64,000 bases of DNA from assembly GCA_039583875.1 (NCBI GenBank), contig CM077150.1:49986261-50050260 (forward strand), in the 5' to 3' direction. The notes under the pieces were generated by a model. It saw only the letters and a program-made list of their open reading frames with translations, ran no database searches and was not told the DNA's origin. The stretch's first letter is position 1. Every line of letters starts with the position of its first letter. Position numbers and translations under genes: made by a program. Origin of the DNA: Platanthera guangdongensis. Taxonomy: Eukaryota > Streptophyta > Magnoliopsida > Asparagales > Orchidaceae. This document shows positions 1 through 10,273 of this stretch, piece by piece.

Positions 1-592
1 ATTGATGCCTTTAAAGTTTCTAATATGGCACATCTAAGCATTAGATCATGAAAGTCGGTTGAATATTTAGCCACAGTTTCGGTTTCTTGGTTAAGATTAG
101 GTAATTCATAGAAAAGATGATCATTATATGAATCAGAAAGGTATTTCTCATATAAAGGTGCTTTTATCTCCATCCAACTACCCACCTTCTAATTTTTATG
201 CTCTTCTTTCCTCTCTATTTCCATTAAATAAGTTTGAATGGGTCATTTTAACATTAATTTAGCAAACTTGACTTGAAAGGTTGGTCGAATATTAATCCAA
301 TTAAAATATTATTCAATATCAGTGAGCTAATCAAAAAGAATCTAGGATCTAAGTTTCCATCAAAGGTTGGATCATCGATTTTAGCTCTACGAAAAAGGTC
401 ATCATAAATATTTCTCTCTAAGTTCCTTGGAATTACATGAGTGGGGTTAAACCTTTGGTCATTATGATGGTAAGGGCACCATATAACTCTTCTTGGTTCT
501 TGATCAAGATGATCATCTAACTCAAAATTAGAAAAAATGATTTCCTGTGAGTTCAGGATTTTGAATGCTAGGCCATTTTTTAAGTTTATCAT
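1..592 (-). pseudogene. Ty3/gypsy Gag capsid fragment, cut by the window edge
   Basis: Read leftwards from 592, the first open stretch contains DDPTFDGNLDP, the entry motif of Ty3/gypsy retrotransposon Gag proteins. Further left, after stops or shifts, come MEIKAPLYEKYL and then ETVAKYSTDFHDLMLRC. These match the conserved W..MK..L..KYLP / Q....VAEY...F..L..RC pattern of the retrotransposon Gag domain (PF03732 type). Gag would assemble the particle around the element's RNA. The frame is interrupted between about 250 and 330, and no zinc knuckle or pol is seen because the window ends. It is an old, degenerate copy. The family call is by motif only. Confidence 0.6.
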
Positions 593-2032
593 GATCTATC
601 GGGGGTTTGAGTGTATTAGTGGGAGATTTTCTAATATTATTTTCAAGCGTCTCTACTCAATCCACCAAAATTTTGTTGGAAGTTTCCATTCTTTCAAACC
701 TCTCTATTTTGTTTTGTAACATGTCTTCTATGGTTGTAGATGGATTTATAGCATATTCTGCGCCAATATGAGTAGACATTGATGAAAATTTTCTAGGGTG
801 AAAAATATTTATCTATGATAAAGCTACAAACCTTGATTCCTAAACAACAATGAATTTTATATTAGATATTTTCTCCTTCTAGAAAGTTATATACGACTTC
901 AAAACTAAGAGATGAACCTTTATTTCATAATATTTGGAGATTGATTCTCAGAGTTCTGATTTTTTTTAATAAAGGAAGCAGGAAGGTGAAATTGAGAATT
1001 CAATAATGCTTGATTTAAAACAAACAAATGATATTTATATCTAATCATGGAGTTTCTTGTAAAAAATTAGAGAGTTTTTAGGAAATACACTGAAGTTATG
1101 ATCTGGAGTGTTTCAACTTTTTGGACTTATTAATAGAGTTTTAGAAAAAAATAAGATAATAATGCATTCATTAATGTAGAAATAAAAAGATTAAATATGG
1201 AAATGATTATATTTTTTTAAATAAAACAAATTTTAAATGAGCTTCAAAATTTTGTGAGAGATTTGTAAAGATTAAAAGAGCTTACTATTAAAGTCATAGC
1301 ACAAAATATTTTGATTTACAATTTTCATAATTCTTATAGTTGACAATGCATGAGGCAATAATAAATTTCTATTTTAGGATGTTTCCAGATAAGAGTTAGG
1401 AAAAACCTTGCTTTGATATGAATTTAATGTAGACGAAGATGTTTATAAGGTGATGTAAGATGAAATTTGAGTTTTCATGGATATTAGAAGTTCTCTTACT
1501 TTAAAAAATTGAGTTGTATGAATATTGGATTTTTAATAACGAGCAAGATGAAAATGCAATCGTCAATAATTTGGTGGTATACGATGAGTTGCTAACCGAT
1601 AGTGTCTACTCTTAATAATCATGTAGAAGAAGAATACCATAGCTTTGAAAGAGAAATACCGTAACAAAACTATTTTTGTAATTTTGGTTCAAGGGATAAC
1701 TCAAGTTAGTACTTATCAGGTATTCCTTCATCAGGTCGTTGCCTAGTCCTTCCTTGAAAGTACTTCAAGGGATGTACATTCTTAATCTTAGTAGTCCTTC
1801 AATCAGAGGGAAAATGTACAAAGAAGAACAATGTATCAACAAATAACAATTGCAATTTTCATTTATTCAAAGGATGATTACAACAAGAACATTCATGCCT
1901 ATTTATATATTTTGAGAGTCATAAAGGGTGAGGATGAAAGAGCTTTGGAGTCCATGTATTTGGTTGGGGGTTTGATAATTATTATGGTGGTATTTAGTCA
2001 CATGTGTGAATGAGGAAGAAAATAAGGAGGCT
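593..2032. other. AT-rich intergenic sequence without recognisable gene
   Basis: Only short chance ORFs occur. No LTR boundary, tandem repeat or conserved protein motif was found on either strand. Confidence 0.6.
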
Positions 2033-2266
2033 TACATGTGAAAAGGGGAAGTTTATGTTGGCTATTAATGATATGGAGAAAATAAAGTTGTTTTTATATA
2101 AAGGTGGTAGTTTATGGTCGATATTAATTACATAGGGAAAATAAAGTGGTTTATATGTGAAAAGGGGGTGGTTTATGATGGCCATTCATGATATGTATAA
2201 ATTTAAGGGGTTTATTTGTGAAAACGGGTAGTTATGGTGGCCATCATAATATGAAGAAAATAAAGT
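2033..2266. repeat. Degenerate tandem repeat, about four units of about 60 bp
   Basis: Four successive blocks repeat the pattern TGTGAAAAGGGG, then GTTTATG.TGGCCAT, then ATGATATG, then GAAAATAAAG. The AATAAAG words fall near 2081, 2141, 2201 and 2260. Units differ by many substitutions, so the array is old. No function is apparent. Confidence 0.7.
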
Positions 2267-2597
2267 TTTTGGTATTTGGTCTGGTTTGCTCAAGATTTAT
2301 AATATATCATATAATTTTTAAAGCCCAAATTACATAAGTAATGACCCAAAATATATAAGTCTTAAAATATGAGTGAGCTCATAAGTATGCCCAAAATAAA
2401 TACATAATTAAATAAAAATATATATATTTAATTTGAAGGTCGGTTGACATCATATGTGTCGTCATCATCTTTTCCACTGTCTTGATTTAACTTGTTCTGT
2501 ATCAATATTCAATAAAACCTCTTGTGATTTCTTTCTAATGATTAGTTTATAGATCGAGAGAAGATGATCCTTGTAGACTGTTTTTTTTCTTGAGATT

Positions 2598-3263
2598 TGC
2601 AGGATGATGGGAAGAATAATTAATTTGATCAGAATAGAGAGAGAGAGAGATCTAATCTTCTCATTTTATACAATCAATTTGTTATATTCTTTCACTAATA
2701 TCTCAGAATAGGAATGCCCATTTATAGATACAGACTGTCGACAATTATACCTCGCCAGATTTGATTCAAAGAGAGTAATAGTCTTCCATACTCAAATATC
2801 AATGACTATAATACAGTCTAATTTGTTTCCTTGATCGGCTTATGCTCAATTCGAATTTGCTCTACATAGATGTGGGCTCACAAAATCATGAACTCTAACT
2901 TGAATCTAGAAGTATATGGAGATGGAATTGATAAGTGGATATCTCAACATATACTAATGATTTGACTTCTGTAGAACTTGAGCTCTGACTAATTGTATTA
3001 TAGTCAAGATATAATTCTAAACTTCTCAACATACATTGATTTCTTCTTTTATTACTTGTAGACATATGTGAAAATCTTCTCAAAATAAACTTTTTTTTGT
3101 CAGCCATACTTTGAGATCTCCCAACACTATTAATTCACTTTTTTGTTACTTTGAATGACTCTAAATTTGAGGCTATATATAATATGCCATTTAGACAAAA
3201 AGTATCTTCTTTTATCACATTGATAATCTGATATATCAAATTATGAAGAGATTTTTCCCAACA
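2598..3263 (-). repeat. Possible LTR (3' LTR of a minus-strand element)
   Basis: At 3256-3272 the plus strand reads CCCAACA followed by ATCTCCCTCC. On the minus strand this is a purine-rich tract (GGAGGGAGAT) abutting TGTTGGG, the same junction seen at the verified LTRs of elements A and B. A TATA-like word (TATAAATGGGC on the minus strand) lies near 2730. The left boundary is a guess, set at a TGCAGG near 2598. No partner LTR or target duplication was found, so this may be only a relic end. Confidence 0.3.
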
Positions 3264-4800
3264 ATCTCCCTCCATTTGATATATCTAATTTTACATATTT
3301 AAGTGATTTGAACAAGAAAGAAATAATCTCTCGAAGAATGCAGAATAAAAATATATGGAATAGATAGAAAAGAGTATCTATGCACACTCCCATTTTAATT
3401 TCTTAAGATTTTATCATTAGAAAGCCCTTATATGTGAATTAGGAGGAGAAAATCAAAGTACATTCACGGATGCATCAATTTCACATTGGATTCATTTAAA
3501 GAAAAATATAGATGTGAAAGTGCGGGTTTTCTTTGAGCTTATCACAAAACATAGATAACTTTCTTTGTTGTCTGCCTGAATTGACTTTTTAGGAATTTGA
3601 AATAGATATTAATTCCCTCGAATCATCTAAAGTAGAATAAAGAACATCTGACGGACTGAAATCATATCTATAAATCTCATGAATCAACATTTTAATTAAT
3701 GAGATTGCTAAGTTTGAATCAACAATGTGTCTGCCTTTTTGAAGATTGAGATTATCCTTTTTAATTTGAGCAACCATCTTCATAGTAGTTTCAAAAGAAG
3801 GTATCAAAATAAGGGGAACATAATGACTACCATTTCCCATATAGATCTTTAGTGAAGTTCTGGTCAGAAGGGAGTTATCAACCTTAAACCACTTTGCTTT
3901 GGATACATAGATATCATCTGCTTAAATTAATCATTTTTTATAGGGTTCTAATATAGAGATGCAAGGTATTCTAGTATTTCGCTTATATACTTTAATAGGA
4001 GAGACATCAGTAATATGAGCATTCTTACAAGGTTCATTAAGAGAAATAATCACAGTTTCACCAGCCTAAGTAAATCCTAAAGTCTTCCATGGTATACTGC
4101 TCCAATGGAAACACATATATTATCCTGACATAGTGACTCCTCCTTGGACAGGGAAACATCAACTAAGGTTGTTAATGTAGCACATAATAACTCCCCTAAT
4201 TTATGTGGCAAAGAAACATCCTGTCTGGAAAAGGGAGATTCTCATTGTTGAGTGCATTATCAATAAAAGTTTGAATATCATAATCATTGGGAGTATTCTC
4301 AGTGGGAGGCCCATGATCAGAATAACAAGTAATATTATAAATAATCCTATGAGATGGACACCCTTCTCCCCCTTCTTGACTACACCTAATAGAGAGTTCA
4401 AGAATTCCTTATTTAAAGGTGATTAAGTCATATACTGAGAGGGTTTATCCACTTTTATGGAAAGTAAGGTTACTTTTTTTTTATCAAGAACTAGACACTT
4501 TTTAGAGAAATGTTGAGAGAAGTGTGCTATCTTAGCTATCATAAAGGAGATTATTGGCCTAAAGGTGGATAAAATAGTATGAGACCCATGGAGAGTAATT
4601 ATCGAGGTAGGAATATTAGTATTTAATGATACATCATGAACCTCAGAATGTTCAGATGAAGGTAATAAAGGTGATGTACTGACCCTAGCATGGTTATCAG
4701 GAATTGTAGAATTAGAGGTAAAAACTGAGATAGTCTTAGAAATAGATAGCTTGACAAATTTTGTGGATAAGAAGATGGCAAAGAGTGACATTCAGTAGGG
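3264..4800 (-). pseudogene. Cluster of broken anonymous ORFs
   Basis: Minus-strand open stretches lie at 4791-4423, 4401-4201 and 3840-3589, separated by stops. The last (83 residues) contains MVAQIKKDNLNLQKGRHIVD and looks like real former protein rather than chance. I do not recognise the family. The order, between a possible LTR end at 3263 and a movement-protein-like relic at 6.0-6.6 kb on the same strand, allows these to be later parts of the same element. That is inference only. Confidence 0.3.
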
Positions 4801-6017
4801 ATAGAAGTAGATTCAATAAACTCAGAGAATTTTCTCTTGATGAGTCTTATAAATGTTTCAAACTATTAAGTAGTCAGCCTCTTTCTAGGAGGAATATGCA
4901 CCCCCTTAGCCTAATATCTTACTAAAAAGGAATGTTTCAATAAGTACTCGATATCCTTCCATAAGGTATATTTAAGTCCTTTTAATTTATTCTTAATTAA
5001 GTTCAGCAGATACCATTCTCAATTTATTTTCTTCTTAAAAACCAACATTCACATCACCAGCCAATGTGCTCTATGAATGGCTTTATGCGTTAATACTTTG
5101 CACATTAAAATCTTACCATAAATGCCAATGAGATGTTGATATTCTACAAAGACTTCATTTATCTTCATATTTGAGAGTTTCTTTCCATTATACCTCGTGG
5201 TGTGCAGAATAACACCAAGTTCCTAATTCGTTAGGTATATTTAATTTCGACTATCTAGTATATTGAAAGTTTCCAATAATTCAACATCTCTAATTCAAAT
5301 GTGAACTCTATGGATTGTTCTTATTAGAGCATAATCCTTTGACATACTTGTGGAAGAATAGAAGTCCTTGAGTTCATCATGCTGTGGCCGAGAATGACTA
5401 GAGAGCAGTAACCAGTACAATAAATTATACCTATAGTAAGGACTAAAATAAGACTAAAACACTGTTTGATACTAATATCTATATTTAGTAATAAGATTTT
5501 TCTATCGTTACAAAATAGTACTTTTTTGTAACAAGTATCTTATATTTTGTTACAATATTAAATAAATCGTTATTATAAATGCAAGCATTTGTAACAAAAC
5601 TAGTTTTATGTTATAAATAGTAAAATATCCTTACAATAAGTTGATATTGTAACAACACCTTCAAAGTATTTGTAACAACTAGAATTTCCTTACAAATAGT
5701 ATTTTTTTTAACTAAAGTTTTGTTACAATAAATATATTAAATTTTAAAATAAATGAAAACATGACACTATTTTTTTAATATAAATTCATAATATAAATTA
5801 AGATCATATATAATAACTTTAAATTAGTTAATGATTTCTTATATATTTAGACATAAACTATAATAGCATAATCGCTAAGGGTCTGTTCGGTGCGTGGGCA
5901 TGAATTTAAGTTTTGTGTAATATATTGGCTTTGAGAATTAGTAATTCAATTTTGATAATCAACAAGATCGAATTGACATGAATATAGGCTTTGAGACCAA
6001 AGCCCATGACTTTGACC
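4801..6017. other. Intergenic, AT-rich; holds a GTTACAA-rich stretch
   Basis: No gene is seen. Between about 5505 and 5745 the words GTTACAA and TTGTAAC occur roughly ten times in both orientations, which resembles the subterminal region of a DNA transposon. No terminal inverted repeat pair or target duplication could be assigned. Confidence 0.4.
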
Positions 6018-6600
6018 TTAAAAAATGATATCGCCAATTCTTACCTTCCCCATTGATTTTTCATAGAATCGAGCATTTTTGGCCGCATGCATAATATTTG
6101 TCGACCAGACAGGTCTTTTTGTGCATGTGTTTTTTTCTTGAGAATGATTTTTAACCTGATAAGCCATTTGATAGTAGAGTGTGGCAGCATATGTTCCCAC
6201 AACTTGGGGTGCCCAAAAAATCAAAAGTTGAATGTTACTGTTGTTGTAGATATGTGGATCATCAAGCCTCGGGTTGAAGTTTGGAAATAACGTTACAAAT
6301 ACAGTGCCAACATTCAAGGTAGTCATAATAGTCGCAATGTAGGCATGACTATATTGTTGAAACCTTGTGTCCAGTAGATTTAATCGAGCAACTACCAAGA
6401 GACCTTTTTCTTGCACGCAAAGTCAGAGGAATTCTCACTACTCTAAAATGGATATGGGATTAACCATGAGCCTTCCATTTCCTTGGAAGTGCCTCATCCA
6501 ATCATATAGGGAATATTTGTTCTACTTTCGTTGAAGGAATTGGTACTTGTTCTAGCCTTGAAGCCAAGACAAGTTCCTGTACATTGAGCATCTTGCTAGA
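6018..6600 (-). pseudogene. Viral movement-protein-like (30K superfamily) relic
   Basis: The minus-strand open stretch 6416-6018 (132 residues) contains VARLNLLDTRFQQYSHA, then TLNVGTVFVTLFPNFNP, then DDPHIYNN and TYAATLYYQMAYQV. Upstream to about 6600 the frame continues, broken by stops, with a SHIHF-type segment. This series resembles the movement-protein domain found in plant pararetroviruses and their endogenous copies, which would act at plasmodesmata. The primer-site match and TATA box on the same strand 600-800 bp upstream fit such an origin. Stops and shifts make it non-coding. No reverse transcriptase was found nearby, so a captured fragment or another retroelement type remains possible. 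Confidence 0.45.
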
Positions 6601-7172
6601 AGTATGAGCTTGCCTAAAGACTCGAGAAACATGATGATGTTTCTTTGTGAAAGTTTTGTATGGATTTAACAAGAGAATGTCAATTACTGGAATCTGACTA
6701 TTGTCGGTGAGGTAATGAACCTTATAGAGAAAATTGGCATTTTTAATATAGTGGATGAATTATAGGAATTACGAGAATAAGAAAAGGAAGAGGAACAGTA
6801 ACAAGATATGGATTTTCCATAGATGTAAGAGTTCTTATTTCTCAGGAATCTCCTTTATTATTTATATGGCTTTCTATCATGCCAAATGATACAACTATTG
6901 CTAATTCTTATGATAATCTAAGAATATACATATAGTCGTAGTCCTAGCAGCCTCTAGGGCCATAACTCACAATTACACCAATAATTCACCACAGGTTCTG
7001 TCTTATGATTTCTGATGTGGAGGATTGCTTGAAAAGGGCAACAACAGAGCATACTTTCTATCAACCAAATGTAATCCAACATAAACAAATTATGCTAATA
7101 CCATCATTAATAGATCATGAACACCTATAGATCATCAAGAGAAATAAGGGTAAGTTTTTTAAGTTTCCATGA
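6601..7172. other. Leader-like stretch without a recognised gene
   Basis: Between the movement-protein-like relic and the primer-site match I see only short open stretches and no repeats. Confidence 0.4.
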
Positions 7173-7190
7173 CAACCTTCTTTGATACCA
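7173..7190 (-). other. Primer-binding-site match (tRNA-Met type)
   Basis: The minus strand reads TGGTATCAAAGAAGGTTG, close to the tRNA-Met primer sites of the verified copia elements here (A: TGGTATCAAAGCGAGG). It would prime reverse transcription of a minus-strand retroelement or pararetrovirus whose first protein could be the movement-like relic at 6.0-6.6 kb. Confidence 0.45.
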
Positions 7191-7362
7191 AAATTGCAGC
7201 TCGCCGAGAGAGATATAATTATACATGAGGGATTCAAGATTAACAAAAGAATAGGAGAGTAAGAACACAAGAAGATATTAGAACACTCAAAGAACTCTTC
7301 AAACTTTATTTCTTAGAGATATTAGCGAAGACTGATATGCCCTAAGACATTATACTTGACCC

Positions 7363-7374
7363 ATATTTATAGTT
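7363..7374 (-). promoter_or_regulatory. TATA box upstream of the primer-site match
   Basis: The minus strand has ACTATAAATATGG about 175 bp before the primer site and just downstream of a three-unit 77-bp repeat. This is a plausible core promoter of the degraded element. Confidence 0.35.
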
Positions 7375-7453
7375 GTCCCTCGAGGGGATAACTACATCAC
7401 ATGATATCTTATCTTAAGAGATAAATTTTTTTTTCTTACAATACAAGTTATTA

Positions 7454-7670
7454 CCTTCTTGACTTCTACGACATGCCAGAATAACTTTATAGAACATCAC
7501 ACTTTATGTCTTATCATAAGTAATAAGATTCCTTCTTGACTTCTACGATATGCTAGAATAACTTTATATCTCATCATATTTTATATCTTTTCTTAAGTAA
7601 TAAGATTCCATCTTAACGTATATGACATGCTAGAATAACTTTATATCGCATCATACTTTAAAATAATCTT
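7454..7670. repeat. Three-unit tandem repeat, 77-bp period
   Basis: Units start at 7454, 7531 and 7608 with CCTTCTTGACTTCTACGA, the same, and a diverged CCATCTTAACGTATATGA. Each continues into ATGC.AGAATAACTTTAT. It lies on the upstream (minus-strand) side of the TATA box at 7363, as enhancer repeats often do. Confidence 0.75.
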
Positions 7671-8670
7671 TCATCCTTTCCCTAGTTAAAAAAGGTGATG
7701 GCTCCACGTCATTGTGAACCCTACTTTTGGAGGAGGACGTTTTTGTAGAGGTTCTTTTGTGGAGCCTAAAGTCGGGGTGATCTCGATTGGTCAAAGTGGT
7801 AGTGAGAATCTCAAGACTTAATTAGAAGGTCTAGCGTGACATCTGTGATGGGCACACAATTAATAATACATATGAGTGCTTTGTGAGCAAGCATTGGAAA
7901 TGGGCTATTGTATTCTTGTTCATGCCAAAAAGCACAAGAATACTGTTTATAAATGAGGATATCATCATCCATAATGCGCAACGATTACCAGCATTTTAAA
8001 TGAATAAGAATATGTTTTTGTTCTTGGATGCCATTTAAAATGTTTCCTTTGTGTCTTAATTTTGCATGCCAAAAGCTAGTATCGCCAAATTGGTTGAGCT
8101 ACTTAAGGAGTTGTTTTTATTATTATTTTACATAGCTGCATGTCAACTTTGTTGGGTTTCTCTGTGGGGGGGGGGGGGGGGGTGGCACAACGCTTGTGCA
8201 CGCAGCGGAAAAGAAAACATCAAGAAAAACCCAAAGAGATGTGGATCGGGCCATGAACGTTGAATCAAGAAGTTAGCAAAACTAGGCAAAAATTACCTCG
8301 GTGGCGTTGAGTCACAACTCAACGGAGAAGCTCCAAACTTTATCTTCTTGCTAATGGCGAGTTCTACGTGGAATAGTGTCCACGTTTCTGCAGAAGTCCA
8401 CACGAGCGGGAGAACACCGATCTATCCGTCGCACGGATTATCGGGAAGGAGAAGACCGCACCTTTGCTTTCCCATGGACTGCTAGGTCCGCGCCAGGGAT
8501 TGCAGCTCCAGCGACGATCGCCGGAGAGAAGGTGGTCAACGGAGCAAACACGGCGGCGGAACTCTTCCGGCGGCGGGATCGGGATCGGCGGAGCGAACGA
8601 GGAACTCTTTCCGTCGGGTTCGATTCGCACAGAAGAGATATCGTATACATACCCGAAACCCTAAGTGTTG

Positions 8671-8678
8671 TATTTATA
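8671..8678 (-). promoter_or_regulatory. TATA box of C LTR
   Basis: GGTATAAATAC on the minus strand, repeated at 15727-15734 in the other LTR, directly downstream of the palindrome array. Confidence 0.6.
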
Positions 8679-8740
8679 CCAAAAGCATAAATAAACCTAG
8701 GCAAATCGCTATCCGCAGACCACTCGAAAATAGGGTTCAG

Positions 8741-9078
8741 AATCGGCGAGTATCAATCGGTGAGAATCGGCGACAATCGGCGAGAATCACTGAGCAGGTT
8801 CGGCGAGAATCAATCGACGTGTATCACACAGGATCGGCGAGAATCAGAGTACAATACTCGACGATTCTCGCCGATCATCGAGCCGCGCTCGACGATCCAC
8901 GGCGATACACGTCGATCGTCGAGCCGCGGTCGACAATACATGTCGAGGTCGTCGATCGTCGAGAATCAGTATATTGATTCTCGACGATTCTCGTCGATCG
9001 GCGAGAATCAGAGAGACGATTCTCGCCGATCGGCGGGAATCAGAAGACGATTCTCGACGAATGTCATCGACCCTCGGA
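8741..9078. repeat. Inverted-repeat word array in C 3' LTR
   Basis: Many copies of GATCGGCGAGAATC occur with its reverse complement GATTCTCGCCGATC and variants with TCGTCGAG. The strongest hairpin is at 8955-8988, with 14-bp perfect arms (ATCGTCGAGAATCA) around a 6-nt GTATAT loop. The array lies immediately upstream, in transcription sense, of the TATA box. Confidence 0.85.
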
Positions 9079-9304
9079 CGACAATCCTAACCAGCCCTCC
9101 AAGGCAACATTTGCCCAACCCGATGATTCTTTAAGGCAACACTTTGCCCACAACACCATTCTGGTCGGTGATTGGTAACCTTTACCAACACAGTCAATCA
9201 TCCAACTTCTCCACATCTCTAATGTGCGACCCTGCAGGTTCATATTGCGTTGACAGTGAGATTACATGTTTGACCACTTCCAGATCATCATGGTAACTCC
9301 AACA

Positions 9305-10273
9305 GACTCCCACTTGATCTCGAAAGTATCAAACCAAAAACCTCACAAACAATGAGCGGCATCTAGCAATGCATCATTGCTCCCCAAGCAATAAGAGTTA
9401 ATAACTCATAAGCCTTTATGACCAATGTATCAGCGTTGTCTTTGTCCCTTTGTCCCTTACATCCGGAAAGAACTAGGGGCATGGACCGTGTCACCCTCGT
9501 AATAGCTCAATCCAAGTTTCTTGATCTAGGATGGACTTCCAGAGAATGGTGAGTCCAATATCACATATTGACTCAACCAAGCATGGTCATGCATTTCTCA
9601 GTCTAGTTCCATCAAGGGGCCCATGGATGCAACTCCTGTCATATAGAAGGACAAATCCCATATCTGCTCACACACAAACACCCAAATGATTCGTAACATG
9701 CCCAACAACCACCCTTATCATCAACCTTTCTCAAGGAAGACTTTAGATGGCATCAAAGCACGCTCTTCCTCACTTGATGAATGCTGTGACTTCAGGTCAA
9801 AGGACCACAACACCATTGTCAATTGAGACTTACTCGTGACACAATTGGATGATAATCCACAGAGTAGTCTCAGGTTGGGTCTGTCCAGTACAACTTGTTC
9901 ACTAACAAGTACCCATGTGATGACTTGATATCACAATATCATGACCTGTGAGAACCAGTCATCAGTCAACGCACGTGCTAGTCTTCATGTACCATCATCA
10001 CCCTTAGCTTCTATGATGATACTCAACCAGGGACCTTTAAGAATGAAGCTTCAAATAAACCATAGGCTCTCACATTCAAGTCACGTACTTGATGTCCTAT
10101 GGAAGCGAACATTCTAAGGGTATCTATTATGTTAACATTTAACTATCATATATAGAAAAACTCATAATAAAAGAACTTGCCATTAATTATAAATGAAAAA
10201 CTAGGTACACAGTTCATCATATGAACAAACAGCCAACAAAATACATATTTACATGCAATCCACAAGATCCTCG
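9305..10273 (-). other. Element C 3' untranslated region
   Basis: About 970 bp between the pol stop and the 3' LTR. No ORF or repeat stands out. A purine tract lies at the LTR edge. Confidence 0.6.

Larger units (their letters stand above)
8150..9304 (-). repeat. Element C 3' LTR
   Basis: On the minus strand it begins TGTTGGAGTTACC and ends AACCCAACA, with a purine-rich tract (GATCAAGTGGGAGTC) just before it. It contains an inverted-repeat array (8741-9078), then a TATA box (TATAAATA, 8671-8678). A run of about 18 G at 8166-8183 is only 7 G in the other LTR, a slippage difference. Confidence 0.95.

Noticed and set aside
5878..5895. GGGTCTGTTCGGTGCG after TAA, like a Tourist/Harbinger MITE end
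   Set aside because: No matching inverted end with a second TAA/TTA was found downstream.
8364..8704. Overlapping ORFs of 66-104 codons in C LTRs (also 15420-15760)
   Set aside because: They exist in several frames at once because the GC-rich LTR lacks stops; no protein motif.
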